Part shown: one piece after another, positions 1 through 8,370 of the stretch
Layout of the letters: every line of letters starts with the position of its first letter
Numbering within the stretch: the first letter of the stretch is position 1
Assembly: GCA_018065685.1 (NCBI GenBank)
Contig: JAGHSU010000142.1
Span: 1 to 26,564 of the forward strand
Direction of reading: 5' to 3'
Length of the DNA: 26,564 nt
Origin: Candidatus Methanocorpusculum equi
GTDB taxonomy: Archaea > Halobacteriota > Methanomicrobia > Methanomicrobiales > Methanocorpusculaceae
Translations under genes and position numbers: made by a program
Notes under the pieces: model-generated
Seen by the model: the letters and a program-made list of their open reading frames with translations, nothing else
The model's database searches: none
What the model was told of the DNA's origin: nothing

Positions 1-10
1 GTTATAATTC

Positions 11-18
11 GTTATATT
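11..18 (+). promoter_or_regulatory. Possible TATA box for the por operon
   Basis: An AT-rich TATA-like stretch (TTATATTC) lies about 36-40 nt before the ATG at 51. Archaeal transcription usually starts about 25 nt downstream of the TATA centre, here near position 40. That falls after the ATG at 33 and before the ATG at 51, which favours the later start for porC. The window edge leaves little upstream context. Confidence 0.35.
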
Positions 19-50
19 CATATTGATTAATCATGATAAATATAGGTGTT

Positions 51-596
51 ATGAGAGAACTTCGAATCCATGGAAGAGGAGGCCAGGGGTCTGTCACGGC
101 TGCCGAGTTAATCGCAACCGCCGCATTCACCGCAGGCGTCTATTCCCAGGCATTTCCCGCGTTTGGTGTGGAACGCAGAGGTGCACCGGTTCAGGCATTC
201 ATCAGATTCAGCGATCAGAAAATCCGTCTGAGAAGCCAGGTCTATGAACCAGACTATGTCATTGTGCAGGACAGCACCTTAATCCGTGATGTCAACGTCT
301 TCGCAGGAATGAAAGCGGGAGGCATCGCCTTAATCAATACCGAAAAGAAAGCCGACTATGCAGTCCCCGAAGGGGTAAAAATCATCACATTCGATGCGAC
401 AAAGATTGCCATCGAAGAGATCGGGCTTCCGATTACAAACACCACCTTAATGGGAGCATTCGCAGCAGCATCCGGCGAAATCACCCTCGACGCCTTAAAA
501 GGGGCAATCGAGGACAGATTCCCCGGAAAACTCGCCGCAACCAACTTCGCCGCGGCAAAACGCGCCTATGAAATGATTAAAGGAGGAAACTACTGA
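51..596 (+). CDS. porC: Pyruvate:ferredoxin oxidoreductase (pyruvate synthase), gamma subunit
   Basis: This is the gamma subunit of the four-subunit 2-oxoacid:ferredoxin oxidoreductase. In methanogens the complex reductively carboxylates acetyl-CoA to pyruvate in the cytoplasm. The N-terminus carries the family signature RELRIHGRGGQGSVTAAE, followed by the conserved block AFPAFGVERRGAPVQAFIR. At about 181 aa it matches the family length. I chose the ATG at 51: an AGGTG ribosome-binding-like sequence precedes it at 44-48, the family consensus begins right there, and the likely TATA box would start transcription after the alternative ATG at 33. A 33-596 form would add six residues. It overlaps porD by one base and is first of the C-D-A-B order typical of archaeal pyruvate synthase. 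The pyruvate assignment over other 2-oxoacids rests on that order and on the alpha subunit. Confidence 0.93.
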   Translation: MRELRIHGRGGQGSVTAAELIATAAFTAGVYSQAFPAFGVERRGAPVQAFIRFSDQKIRLRSQVYEPDYVIVQDSTLIRDVNVFAGMKAGGIALINTEKKADYAVPEGVKIITFDATKIAIEEIGLPITNTTLMGAFAAASGEITLDALKGAIEDRFPGKLAATNFAAAKRAYEMIKGGNY

Positions 597-859
597 TGCC
601 GCTTGGAATAGGATGTACGGCAAAACCGGGAAAGAGCCGGAACAACAAAACCGGTTCCTGGCGTGTCTACTACCCGGTAATGGACAATGCAAAGTGTACC
701 GGATGCGGAACCTGTCAGTTAATCTGCCCCGAAGGGTGTATTACAGGAAGCGGAAAGACACTTCAGATAGACCTTGACTTCTGCAAAGGATGCGGTCTCT
801 GTGCCGAAGAATGCCCGGACAAAGCAAAGGCAATATCAATGCATCTGGAGGATAAATAA
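596..859 (+). CDS. porD: Pyruvate:ferredoxin oxidoreductase, delta (ferredoxin) subunit
   Basis: This small 87-aa protein is the ferredoxin-like delta subunit, which carries electrons between the catalytic core and external ferredoxin. Two classic 4Fe-4S motifs are visible: CTGCGTCQLICP near residues 34-45 and CKGCGLCAEECP near residues 62-73. The N-terminal 30 residues, including GIGCTAKPGKSRNNKTGSWR, are the usual PorD leader before the cluster domain. Its ATG shares one base with the porC TGA, and AGGAGG at 581-586 is a strong ribosome-binding site, so translation is probably coupled. The length is normal for the family. Confidence 0.95.
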   Translation: MPLGIGCTAKPGKSRNNKTGSWRVYYPVMDNAKCTGCGTCQLICPEGCITGSGKTLQIDLDFCKGCGLCAEECPDKAKAISMHLEDK

Positions 860-2017
860 ATGACAATGCAAATTATGGAAGGATCCATGGCCGTTGCGGA
901 AACAGTAAAGTTATGCCGCCCGCAGGTCATCTCCGCATACCCGATTACCCCGCAGACACATATTGTGGAAGATCTCGCATCCATCATCGCCGACGGAAAA
1001 CTCGATGCAGAATATATCTGCGTGGAGTCCGAGTTCTCCGCACTCTCCGCCTGTGTCGGAGCATCAGCTGCAGGAAGCCGTGTCTACTCGGCAACCACCT
1101 CCCAGGGACTTGCCCTCATGGGAGAGGTTGTCTTCAACGCAGCAGGCATGCGCCTTCCGATTATCATGGGAATTGCAAACCGTGCGATTTCCGCACCGCT
1201 TTCCATCTGGAACGACCAGCAGGACTCCATCATGATGAGAGATGCAGGCTGGATTCAGGTCTACGCGGAAGACAACCAGGAAGCTCTTGACCTTCATATA
1301 TTATCCTACAAAGTCTGTGAAGACCATGACATTCTGCTCCCGGCCTTTGTCTGTTTCGACGGATTCATCTTATCCCACGTCTATGAGCCGGTCGACATCC
1401 CCGACCAGAAGGATGTTGACAGATTCTTAGGGCCGTTTACCCCGTACCAGAGACTCGACTGCAAAGACCCGATCTCCTTTGGAATGTACGCAACACCCGA
1501 GTACTACCTCGAGTTCCGCTACGAACACGATGAGGCGGTCAAACGGGCAGGAGAAGCATTCAAAAAGCATGCAAAGGAGTTTGCAAAGATTTTCGGACGC
1601 GACTACTCCGAGCTTGTAACCAAATACAGAATGGAGGATGCGGAAACCGTGATTGTCGCGATGGGTTCCATCTGCGGCACTATCAAAGACGCCATCGACG
1701 AGATGCGGGCGGCAGGACAGAAGGTAGGTCTTTTAGGCATCAGAATGTTCCGTCCGTTCCCGTCTGCAGACATCCGCGCAGCACTCTCCAATGCAAAGCG
1801 CGTTGCAGTCCTTGATAAAAACATCAGTCTCGGTGCAAAAGGAGCTGCTGCCCTCGAGATTAAGGATGCCTGCTACGGCATGAACATCCCGATCTTAGAC
1901 TACATCATCGGTCTTGGCGGCCGTGATGTAAAGATCTCAGACATCAAAGAGGTTGTAAAACTCTGCGAGGCCGGAAAAGGCGACATGTTCTACGGACTGC
2001 GGCAGGAGGTGCTGTAA
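860..2017 (+). CDS. porA: Pyruvate:ferredoxin oxidoreductase, alpha subunit
   Basis: This is the alpha subunit (385 aa) of pyruvate synthase; with the beta subunit it forms the thiamine-diphosphate active site. The N-terminal block around residues 24-35 (VISAYPITPQTHIVE) and the blocks ESEFSALSACVGASAAGSR and YSATTSQGLALMGEVVF are diagnostic of PorA. A second domain near residues 270-340 contains MGSICGTIKDAIDEMR and GLLGIRMFRPFP, the typical domain II region. The start follows the porD stop directly, with GGAGGAT at 847-853 as ribosome-binding site; an in-frame ATG at 866 is the only close alternative. The pyruvate assignment is by family resemblance and could in principle be another 2-oxoacid. 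Confidence 0.95.
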   Translation: MTMQIMEGSMAVAETVKLCRPQVISAYPITPQTHIVEDLASIIADGKLDAEYICVESEFSALSACVGASAAGSRVYSATTSQGLALMGEVVFNAAGMRLPIIMGIANRAISAPLSIWNDQQDSIMMRDAGWIQVYAEDNQEALDLHILSYKVCEDHDILLPAFVCFDGFILSHVYEPVDIPDQKDVDRFLGPFTPYQRLDCKDPISFGMYATPEYYLEFRYEHDEAVKRAGEAFKKHAKEFAKIFGRDYSELVTKYRMEDAETVIVAMGSICGTIKDAIDEMRAAGQKVGLLGIRMFRPFPSADIRAALSNAKRVAVLDKNISLGAKGAAALEIKDACYGMNIPILDYIIGLGGRDVKISDIKEVVKLCEAGKGDMFYGLRQEVL

Positions 2018-2018
2018 A

Positions 2019-2906
2019 ATGGTTGACAAATCCCTTGAACTGTTCGACTGCGGACATCGTGCATGCGGCGGCTGCGGAGCGTCCGCTGCTGTCAGAATGA
2101 TTTTAAAAGGCGCCGGAGAGAACACGATTGTGGTATCTCCTACCGGATGCCTCGAGGTCTTCTCCACACCGTATCCGGAAACCTCGTGGAAGACGCCGTG
2201 GATTCACTCTCTCTTTGAAAACGCATCGGCAGTCGCATCAGGTATTGAAGCCGCTCTGAAAAAACAGGGAAGACTCGGGGATGAGAAGGTTCTTGTCATC
2301 GGAGGCGACGGTGCAACCCTTGATATCGGAACACTTTGTATCTCCGGCGCGTTTGAACGCGGACACGACTTTACCTATGTGTGCTACGACAATGAAGCAT
2401 ACATGAATACCGGTATCCAGCGCTCGGGGGCTACCCCCTATGATGCAGATACGACAACCACACCTGCCGGTGTCCGCTCGATGGGTAACAGCCGCCCGAA
2501 GAAAGATCTTCCGCAGATTCTTGTGGCCCACGGCTCTCCCTATGTTGCAACGGCCACCATGGCATACCCGATGGATCTGATGAAAAAGGTCGAGCGGGCA
2601 ATGAATACCAAAGGTCCCTGCTACCTGCAGGTCCACGCCCCCTGCTGTACCGGATGGGGCTTTGACAGCGCAAAGACGATGGAAATCGGGCGCATGGCTG
2701 TCGCCTGCGGTCTCTGGGTCAACTATGAGATGGTAAACGGCAAACTTGAGTCAGTGAAAAAGGTCAAGCGTGTTCCGGTCGATTCCTATCTCCAGGCACA
2801 GAAGCGTTTCCGCCACCTGTTTAAGCCGACGAGAAACGAGGAAGAGATTGCAAAGATTCAGGCAATCGCCGATGCCAATGCCGAGAAGTACGGCATTGAC
2901 TTATAA
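2019..2906 (+). CDS. porB: Pyruvate:ferredoxin oxidoreductase, beta subunit
   Basis: This is the thiamine-diphosphate-binding beta subunit (295 aa). The N-terminus has the cysteine cluster CGHRACGGCG, which with downstream cysteines (CCTGWGF near residue 209) binds the proximal 4Fe-4S cluster. The TPP and magnesium motif is GGDGATLDIG near residue 91, completed by YDNEAYMNTGIQRSGATP about 30 residues later. The length is normal. The ATG is one base after the porA stop. The gene ends at a TAA followed immediately by seven T residues, a likely archaeal terminator, so porCDAB is a self-contained operon. Confidence 0.95.
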   Translation: MVDKSLELFDCGHRACGGCGASAAVRMILKGAGENTIVVSPTGCLEVFSTPYPETSWKTPWIHSLFENASAVASGIEAALKKQGRLGDEKVLVIGGDGATLDIGTLCISGAFERGHDFTYVCYDNEAYMNTGIQRSGATPYDADTTTTPAGVRSMGNSRPKKDLPQILVAHGSPYVATATMAYPMDLMKKVERAMNTKGPCYLQVHAPCCTGWGFDSAKTMEIGRMAVACGLWVNYEMVNGKLESVKKVKRVPVDSYLQAQKRFRHLFKPTRNEEEIAKIQAIADANAEKYGIDL

Positions 2907-2913
2907 TTTTTTT
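2907..2913 (+). terminator. T-run terminator of the porCDAB operon
   Basis: Seven consecutive T residues lie directly after the porB TAA. Short T-runs are the main intrinsic termination signal for archaeal RNA polymerase. The rest of the porB-hisZ gap up to about 3070 shows no convincing gene; a 61-codon open frame there has no recognisable features. Confidence 0.5.
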
Positions 2914-3070
2914 GGCCTCCGCCGCAGTTCAGGCAGGCCTCAGCACTGCCGGTTCCAAACTGTATGCCAGAGCAGGGGATTTCCATGACAGCAGTATTTC
3001 AGAGACTGATAACTCCTGTCTCAATCGTTTTCTCCTGCCATTCGATATTTTCTCTCAGACCCACCGAATA

Positions 3071-3120
3071 CTTTATTATGATAAAGTGCTAATATAATAT
3101 CACAACAATACACCGCAGGT
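3071..3120 (+). promoter_or_regulatory. Promoter region of the histidine operon
   Basis: Two AT-rich TATA candidates precede hisZ: CTTTATTATG at 3071-3080 and AATATAATAT at 3091-3100. The first would start transcription near 3102 and the second near 3120. A weak ribosome-binding match (CAGGTAAT, 3116-3123) precedes the ATG at 3130. I see no leader peptide rich in His codons and no T-box, so attenuation of the enterobacterial kind is not supported. Confidence 0.5.
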
Positions 3121-3129
3121 AATTAATCT

Positions 3130-4206
3130 ATGGATGAAACACTGTTAAGCGAAGAAAAAACCATTCTGAAACTCCGCACTCTCTACCGGAAATACGGCTA
3201 CCAGCCGTACAAAATGAACCGGTTTGAAGAGTACGACCTCTATGTAAGGAACAAAGACTTTCTGGTATCGGACAACATCATCACCTTTACCGACACCGAT
3301 GGAAAACTGATGGCCTTAAAACCCGACGTCACGTTATCCATCGTAAAAAACAGCAAAGATGTCAAAGGAACCGTCCAGAAACTCTGCTACAACGAATACG
3401 TCTGCAGAACCTCCGCTCCCGGAAAACCCTTCAGGGAAATTATGCAGGCGGGACTTGAATGTATCGGCGACATCGACGACTACTGCCGCTATGAAGTCCT
3501 GCTGCTGGCATCTGAAAGTCTGAAACAGATTGCAGATACTGCTGTCCTTGCAGTCTCCCATCTTGGAATTATTACCGGCGTCCTGGACTCGCTTCATGTT
3601 TCATCCGCGGCATACGGGCGCCTCATACAGTGTATCAGGGCAAAGAACCTGCATGAGGCAGCCTCCGTCTGCAAAGAAGAAGGGGTAAGTGATGAAAACT
3701 TTGCTCTCCTCTCCTCCCTCATGTCCGCCTCGGGAACACCGGGTGAGGTCATCCCCGTCCTGAAAACACTATTCCCCAAAAACAGCGATATTGAGGCACT
3801 GGAGCGTATTATCTCCCTTCTCCCGGAAGGGGCGGTCAAAATCGACTTCTCCCTCCTGAATGATATGCATTACTACAACGGCATCGTCTTCCAGGGATTT
3901 GTAAGCGGCGCCCCGGATGCGGTCTTATCAGGCGGAGAGTACGACCTTTTGATGCAGAAGATGGGGAAAAAGTTAAAGGCACTCGGATTTGCGGTCTACC
4001 TGGATAAACTCGAGTTCCTCCTGCGGGAGAGAAATGACTGTGATGTAGACACCCTGCTTCTCTACGGAGAGGAGACAAAACCCTCTGATGTCGCGAAAAA
4101 AATCCGTGAACTGACAGCAGCAGGAAAGTCCGTATCCGCGCAGAAAATCACCCCGGCAAATCTCCGCTGCCGTGACACAGTAACCCTTGGAGGATATCAT
4201 GCTTAA
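3130..4206 (+). CDS. hisZ: ATP phosphoribosyltransferase regulatory subunit (HisRS paralogue)
   Basis: HisZ is a catalytically inactive relative of histidyl-tRNA synthetase that pairs with short-form HisG and carries histidine feedback inhibition. This 358-aa protein has the class II synthetase-like fold signals: YGYQPYKMNRFEEYDLYV near the N-terminus, TDTDGKLMALKPDVTLSIV near residue 60, and a motif-2-like region CYNEYVCRTSAPGKPFREI. A C-terminal block reads DMHYYNGIVFQGF then SGGEYDLLMQKMGKKLKALG, matching the HisRS histidine-binding region. It is shorter than true HisRS and lacks a recognisable anticodon-binding domain. It is first in the his operon and overlaps hisG by 8 bases, as expected for a HisG partner. 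The sequence resembles Firmicutes HisZ as I remember it, which is unexpected in a methanogen. Confidence 0.9.
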   Translation: MDETLLSEEKTILKLRTLYRKYGYQPYKMNRFEEYDLYVRNKDFLVSDNIITFTDTDGKLMALKPDVTLSIVKNSKDVKGTVQKLCYNEYVCRTSAPGKPFREIMQAGLECIGDIDDYCRYEVLLLASESLKQIADTAVLAVSHLGIITGVLDSLHVSSAAYGRLIQCIRAKNLHEAASVCKEEGVSDENFALLSSLMSASGTPGEVIPVLKTLFPKNSDIEALERIISLLPEGAVKIDFSLLNDMHYYNGIVFQGFVSGAPDAVLSGGEYDLLMQKMGKKLKALGFAVYLDKLEFLLRERNDCDVDTLLLYGEETKPSDVAKKIRELTAAGKSVSAQKITPANLRCRDTVTLGGYHA

Positions 4207-4819
4207 CGTTGCATTACCAAAAGGACGGCTCGGAGAGTCGGTCTATGACATGTTCGAAAAAGCGGGATTCGGCTGCCCCGCAATCAAAGAGGAAAGCAGA
4301 AAACTCATCTTCGAAAGCGTGGAAAACGGTGTCCGCTACTTCTGGGTAAAACCGTCTGATGTCGGCGTCTATGTGGAACGCGGGGCGGCTGACATCGGTG
4401 TTGCGGGAAAGGATATCCTTCTTGAGTATGAACCGGACATCTATGAACTCGCCGACCTGCACTGCGGAATCTGCCGGATGGTATCAGCCGGCCCAAAAGG
4501 ATTCCATGACGATACCACACGGACCCTGCGCGTTGCAACAAAGTTTTCGCACATTGCACAGACATACTACACCTCACAGGGGCGTGATATTGACATCATT
4601 CACTTAAACGGCTCAATTGAAATCGCGCCGCTTTTAGGGCTTTCCGACCTGATCGTCGACATTGTTGAGACCGGAACCACCTTAAAAGAGAACAACCTTG
4701 AGGTAATCGATACCATTGTACCAATCAGTGCCCGCCTCATCGCAAACAAGGCATCATACGCATTTAAAAAAGAAGAGATTGATGCTGTAGTACGTGGAAT
4801 AAAGAAGGAGACAACATAA
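4199..4819 (+). CDS. hisG: ATP phosphoribosyltransferase, short catalytic form
   Basis: HisG condenses ATP and PRPP, the first step of histidine synthesis. At 206 aa it is the short form, lacking the C-terminal regulatory domain of the about 290-aa long form, so it needs HisZ. Visible signatures are LNVALPKGRLGESVYDMFEK at the start, DVGVYVERGAADIGVAGKDI near residue 54, and the PRPP-binding region SDLIVDIVETGTTLKENNL near residue 148. I chose the ATG at 4199 over an in-frame TTG at 4187: GGAGG at 4189-4193 is a well placed ribosome-binding site and the conserved N-terminus begins there. It overlaps the end of hisZ by 8 bases, consistent with coupled translation of a hetero-complex. Confidence 0.95.
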   Translation: MLNVALPKGRLGESVYDMFEKAGFGCPAIKEESRKLIFESVENGVRYFWVKPSDVGVYVERGAADIGVAGKDILLEYEPDIYELADLHCGICRMVSAGPKGFHDDTTRTLRVATKFSHIAQTYYTSQGRDIDIIHLNGSIEIAPLLGLSDLIVDIVETGTTLKENNLEVIDTIVPISARLIANKASYAFKKEEIDAVVRGIKKETT

Positions 4820-6100
4820 ATGATAAAGATACTAACATACGGAGATGCTAAAAACAGCGAGATATTCAAACGGAATTCGCCAATGGCGGACGTTGCAGAC
4901 ATCGTCTCCGGCATTATCACAGAGGTCAGAACAAAAGGTGATGCCGCGCTCTTTGAGCTGACGGAGAAATTCGACAAAGTCCACTTATCCTCGTTAGCAG
5001 TCACCCCGGAAGAGATTGAAGAAGCTGTACAGCTTGCAGGCCCCGGGTTTGTCGGGATTTTGGAGCGGGCTGCTGCAAACATCAGAAAGTTCCACGAACG
5101 GCAGGTCAGAAACAGCTTCATCATCAACGATGAAGACGGTATCGTAATAGGGCAGAAGGTCATCCCGGTGGACCGCGCAGGACTCTATGTCCCCGGAGGA
5201 ACCGCCGCATACCCCTCTACCGTATTAATGGATGCCATCCCCGCAAAGATTGCAGGCGTTCCCGAGGTTGTTATGATGACCCCTCCTGCAAAGGACGGCA
5301 AAGTCAATCCTGCAATTCTTGCCGCGGCAAAAGTAGCAGGAGTTGATAAAATCTTCAAAGCGGGAGGCGCACAGGCAATCGCCGCCCTCGCATACGGAAC
5401 AGAATCCGTCCCCAAAGTGGATAAAATCGTAGGCCCCGGAAACGCCTTTGTGGCGGAAGCAAAAAAGCAGGTCTTCGGACTTGTATCGATTGATATGATT
5501 GCAGGACCCAGTGAAATCCTGATTGTGGCAGACGGAAAAACAAACCCGTCCTATGCGGCAGCAGACCTGCTTTCACAGGCGGAGCATGACAAAAACGCAT
5601 CCGCAGTTCTTGTAACCGACTCTGCAGAGTTCGCAAAAGCAGTGCAGAAGGAAATTGAAGTCCAGCTTCCCAAACTCGAAAGAGAAGAAATCGCACGTGC
5701 CTCGGTTGAGAACAACGGAAAAATCATTGTGGCGGAAAACCTCCTGCAGGCAATCGATATCGCAAACGAGATTGCCCCCGAACACCTCGAACTGTGTGTG
5801 GATAATCCCTTCGACTACCTGGATAAGATTCGCCATGCAGGCTCAGTCTTCCTCGGACGAAACTGCCCGGAGGCCTTAGGTGACTACTTTGCAGGTCCGA
5901 ACCACACCTTGCCTACAAGCGGGACTGCAAAGTTCTCAAGCCCCTTATCGGTTGACGAGTTTGTGAAAAAGACACAGTACACCTACTACACAAAAGAGGC
6001 ATTAGCCCGTGTTGCAGATGACATTGCGGCCTTTGCCACAAAGGAAGGGCTTACCGGTCACGCAAAGAGTGCGAAGATTCGCACGGAGAAGACGCCATGA
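4820..6100 (+). CDS. hisD: Histidinol dehydrogenase
   Basis: HisD oxidises L-histidinol to L-histidine in two NAD-dependent steps, the last in the pathway. This 426-aa zinc enzyme shows the expected motifs: DRAGLYVPGGTAAYPSTVLM, KIVGPGNAFVAEAKKQVFG, IDMIAGPSEILIVAD, the metal-binding region LLSQAEHDKNASAVLVT, the catalytic Glu-His pair in NEIAPEHLELC, and GDYFAGPNHTLPTSGTA. The length is normal. The ATG follows the hisG TAA with no gap, and the 3' end overlaps hisC by an ATGA. Several stretches read like Firmicutes HisD, supporting a shared origin for the cluster. Confidence 0.97.
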   Translation: MIKILTYGDAKNSEIFKRNSPMADVADIVSGIITEVRTKGDAALFELTEKFDKVHLSSLAVTPEEIEEAVQLAGPGFVGILERAAANIRKFHERQVRNSFIINDEDGIVIGQKVIPVDRAGLYVPGGTAAYPSTVLMDAIPAKIAGVPEVVMMTPPAKDGKVNPAILAAAKVAGVDKIFKAGGAQAIAALAYGTESVPKVDKIVGPGNAFVAEAKKQVFGLVSIDMIAGPSEILIVADGKTNPSYAAADLLSQAEHDKNASAVLVTDSAEFAKAVQKEIEVQLPKLEREEIARASVENNGKIIVAENLLQAIDIANEIAPEHLELCVDNPFDYLDKIRHAGSVFLGRNCPEALGDYFAGPNHTLPTSGTAKFSSPLSVDEFVKKTQYTYYTKEALARVADDIAAFATKEGLTGHAKSAKIRTEKTP

Positions 6101-7155
6101 GCCGTTTCTTTACGACAAAACTCAGTGCATTAAAGCCCTACACCCCCGGTGAACAGCCGCAGGATATGCAGTATGTAAAACTCAACACCAACGAGTCCCC
6201 GTACCCGCCGTCCCCGAAGGCACTCGCATACGCACGCGATGCGGCATCTTCACTTATGCTTTACCCGGACCCGGAGTACAAGGTGCTCTGCGCAAAAATA
6301 GCTGAGGTCCTCGGAGTTCAGGCAGATCAGGTGGTTGTCGGAAACGGCTCGGATGAGATTCTGGACTTCGCCTTTGCCGCATTCTGCGAAAAAGGCGCCG
6401 TCTACCCTGATACATCCTATGGATTCTATCCGGTCTTTGCCTGTATGAACGGTGTTTCCGGAACGGAAATCCCGGTAGGAGACGACTTATCCCTAAACCC
6501 CGCTGACTATGCGGGAGCGGGAAAAACAGTCTTTATTGCAAACCCGAATGCACCTTCCGGGGTTGCGCTCTCCCTTTCCGACATCGAAACAATTGTCCGG
6601 AGCAACCCGGACTCGGTTGTTGTCATCGATGAGGCATATGTTGACTTCGGCGCAGTATCTGCAGTGCCGCTGACGAAAAAATATGACAATCTTCTGGTCG
6701 TTCAGACGTTTTCAAAGTCCCGCTCGCTTGCAGGGGCGCGGTTTGGCTTTGGTATCGGAAGTCCTGAGCTGATTTCCGACTTAAACCGCATCCGTTTCTC
6801 CAAAAACCCCTACAACGTAAGCAGAACAACCGCTGCAGCCGCCCTTGGCGCACTCGAAGACGAGGATATAACAAGAGAAAACTGCAGAAAAATCATGGAG
6901 ACACGCCGCCGCACCGCTGAACGGCTGAAGGCCATGGGCTTTACAGGACCGGAATCATCAACGAACTTCCTGTTCATAAAGCACCCGGAAATCGACGGGA
7001 AAGAACTGTACCTCAAACTCAAAGAGCGCGGCGTTTTAGTCCGCCACTTTGATAAGGAACGCATCGCCGCATACAACCGGGTCACCATCGGAACCGATGA
7101 GCAGATGGAGATTTTCATTACAACTGTATCGGCGATTCTGGAGGAGATGAAATGA
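6097..7155 (+). CDS. hisC: Histidinol-phosphate aminotransferase
   Basis: HisC is a class I/II PLP aminotransferase converting imidazole-acetol phosphate to histidinol phosphate. The 352-aa sequence has VKLNTNESPYPPSPKAL near the N-terminus, VVVGNGSDEILDFAF, FIANPNAPSGVAL, VVIDEAYVDFG, and the Schiff-base motif TFSKSRSLAGARFGFG, where Lys207 binds PLP. Near the end, NRVTIGTDEQMEIF is the conserved Arg region for substrate phosphate or carboxylate. The ATG overlaps the hisD TGA by 4 bases. Placement of hisC between hisD and hisB is also common in bacterial his operons. Confidence 0.96.
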   Translation: MSRFFTTKLSALKPYTPGEQPQDMQYVKLNTNESPYPPSPKALAYARDAASSLMLYPDPEYKVLCAKIAEVLGVQADQVVVGNGSDEILDFAFAAFCEKGAVYPDTSYGFYPVFACMNGVSGTEIPVGDDLSLNPADYAGAGKTVFIANPNAPSGVALSLSDIETIVRSNPDSVVVIDEAYVDFGAVSAVPLTKKYDNLLVVQTFSKSRSLAGARFGFGIGSPELISDLNRIRFSKNPYNVSRTTAAAALGALEDEDITRENCRKIMETRRRTAERLKAMGFTGPESSTNFLFIKHPEIDGKELYLKLKERGVLVRHFDKERIAAYNRVTIGTDEQMEIFITTVSAILEEMK

Positions 7156-7739
7156 GAACAGCAGACATCACACGAACTACAAAAGAAACTGACATCAGAC
7201 TGTCGCTTACCCTCGACGGTACCGGAAAGGCAAAGATAGACACCGGCTGCGGTTTTATGGACCACATGCTGACCCTTTTTGCCTCACACGGACGCTTTGA
7301 CCTGAACGTCTCCTGCAGCGGAGACACAAAGGTCGACTATCACCACACAACAGAAGACCTTGGAATCGCTCTTGGTACCGCATTTAAGGAGGCACTCGGT
7401 GATAAAAAAGGCATTGCCCGCTACGGATTTACCGTCCTTCCGATGGATGAGGCCCTCATCCTGACTGCAATTGATTTCTCCGGACGTGCCGCCCTGAACT
7501 ACGATGTTCCGGTCCCTGCGGAAAAGGTCGGGGACTTTGACACCGAACTTGCCGAGGAGTTCTGGCATGCGTTTGTACGGACAGCAGAGTGCTCGCTGCA
7601 CTTCATAGAACTTGCCGGCTGCAACTCACACCACATCATCGAAGGCTCGTTTAAGTCGGCAGCCCGCAGTATCCGTACTGCAGTATCATTTGATGCCGCG
7701 TACGCGGGCGAGATTCCCTCAACCAAGGGGTCGCTTTGA
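7152..7739 (+). CDS. hisB: Imidazoleglycerol-phosphate dehydratase
   Basis: HisB dehydrates imidazole-glycerol phosphate to imidazole-acetol phosphate. This is the monofunctional 195-aa form with no N-terminal phosphatase domain, so a separate histidinol-phosphatase is needed; a PHP protein at the operon end fills that role. Signature metal-binding motifs are GFMDHMLTLFASHG near residue 35, DYHHTTEDLGIALG near residue 61, and GCNSHHIIEGSFKSAARS near residue 156. The ATG overlaps the hisC TGA by 4 bases. Confidence 0.97.
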   Translation: MRTADITRTTKETDIRLSLTLDGTGKAKIDTGCGFMDHMLTLFASHGRFDLNVSCSGDTKVDYHHTTEDLGIALGTAFKEALGDKKGIARYGFTVLPMDEALILTAIDFSGRAALNYDVPVPAEKVGDFDTELAEEFWHAFVRTAECSLHFIELAGCNSHHIIEGSFKSAARSIRTAVSFDAAYAGEIPSTKGSL

Positions 7740-7740
7740 A

Positions 7741-8370
7741 ATGCTTGCCATCGTTGACTACGGTGTCGGCAATTTATTCTCACTGAAGTCTTCGCTTCGT
7801 GCAGTCCATGCGGATGCGGTTGTGACAGGAGACGCAGAGTCCATCGAAAAAGCAGACAGAATCATTCTCCCGGGTGTCGGCGCATTCGGTGATGCCGCCG
7901 AAAAGTTACGGGCAACCGGCCTGTCCAAAGTCGTGACGGATGAAGCCTTAAACGGCAAACCGCTTCTTGGCATCTGCCTTGGAATGCAGCTCCTGTTCGA
8001 AAAAAGTCTTGAGTTCGGGGAACATGAAGGACTCGGCCTGTTAAAGGGCTGCGTAAAGCCGCTTGCAGGCTATATCCCTCCGGAGTACAAGATTCCGCAG
8101 ATCGGGTGGAATGCACTCTCGTTTAAGAACGGAGGAGAAAAGTCCCCGATATTTTCCACCATCAGAAACGGAACATACGTGTACTTCGTACACTCATTCT
8201 ACGCGGCGGACTGTGAGGACTCGGTTCTTGCGACAACCGACTACGGGGCAGAGGTAACAGCGGCTGCAGGACGGGAAAACGTCTTCGGCTGCCAGTTCCA
8301 CCCGGAAAAAAGCGGGGAGGCAGGACTTCGCATCCTAAAGGCATTTTCAGAAACGGAGAGAGCACCATGA
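7741..8370 (+). CDS. hisH: Imidazole glycerol phosphate synthase, glutamine amidotransferase subunit
   Basis: HisH hydrolyses glutamine and channels ammonia to HisF for ring closure. The 209-aa class I amidotransferase shows LAIVDYGVGNLFSLKSSL at the N-terminus, ILPGVGAFGDAAEKLR, the nucleophile motif GICLGMQLLFE with Cys79, and the catalytic His187 and Glu189 in GCQFHPEKSGEAGLRIL. I start it at the ATG at 7741, one base after the hisB stop, because that gives the conserved N-terminus; the open frame extends farther upstream but that part overlaps hisB and is not HisH-like. It overlaps hisA by 4 bases. Confidence 0.96.
   Translation: MLAIVDYGVGNLFSLKSSLRAVHADAVVTGDAESIEKADRIILPGVGAFGDAAEKLRATGLSKVVTDEALNGKPLLGICLGMQLLFEKSLEFGEHEGLGLLKGCVKPLAGYIPPEYKIPQIGWNALSFKNGGEKSPIFSTIRNGTYVYFVHSFYAADCEDSVLATTDYGAEVTAAAGRENVFGCQFHPEKSGEAGLRILKAFSETERAP

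Noticed and set aside
2912..3097. Possible 61-aa gene between porB and hisZ
   Set aside because: It begins in the terminator region, has no ribosome-binding site or recognisable motif, and runs into the his promoter.
3130..4206. Histidyl-tRNA synthetase (hisS)
   Set aside because: It is short, lacks a visible anticodon-binding domain, has a degenerate motif 2, and overlaps a short-form hisG, all pointing to HisZ.
7612..7740. Longer N-terminus for hisH
   Set aside because: The extra 43 residues overlap hisB and do not resemble HisH. The ATG at 7741 gives the conserved family start.
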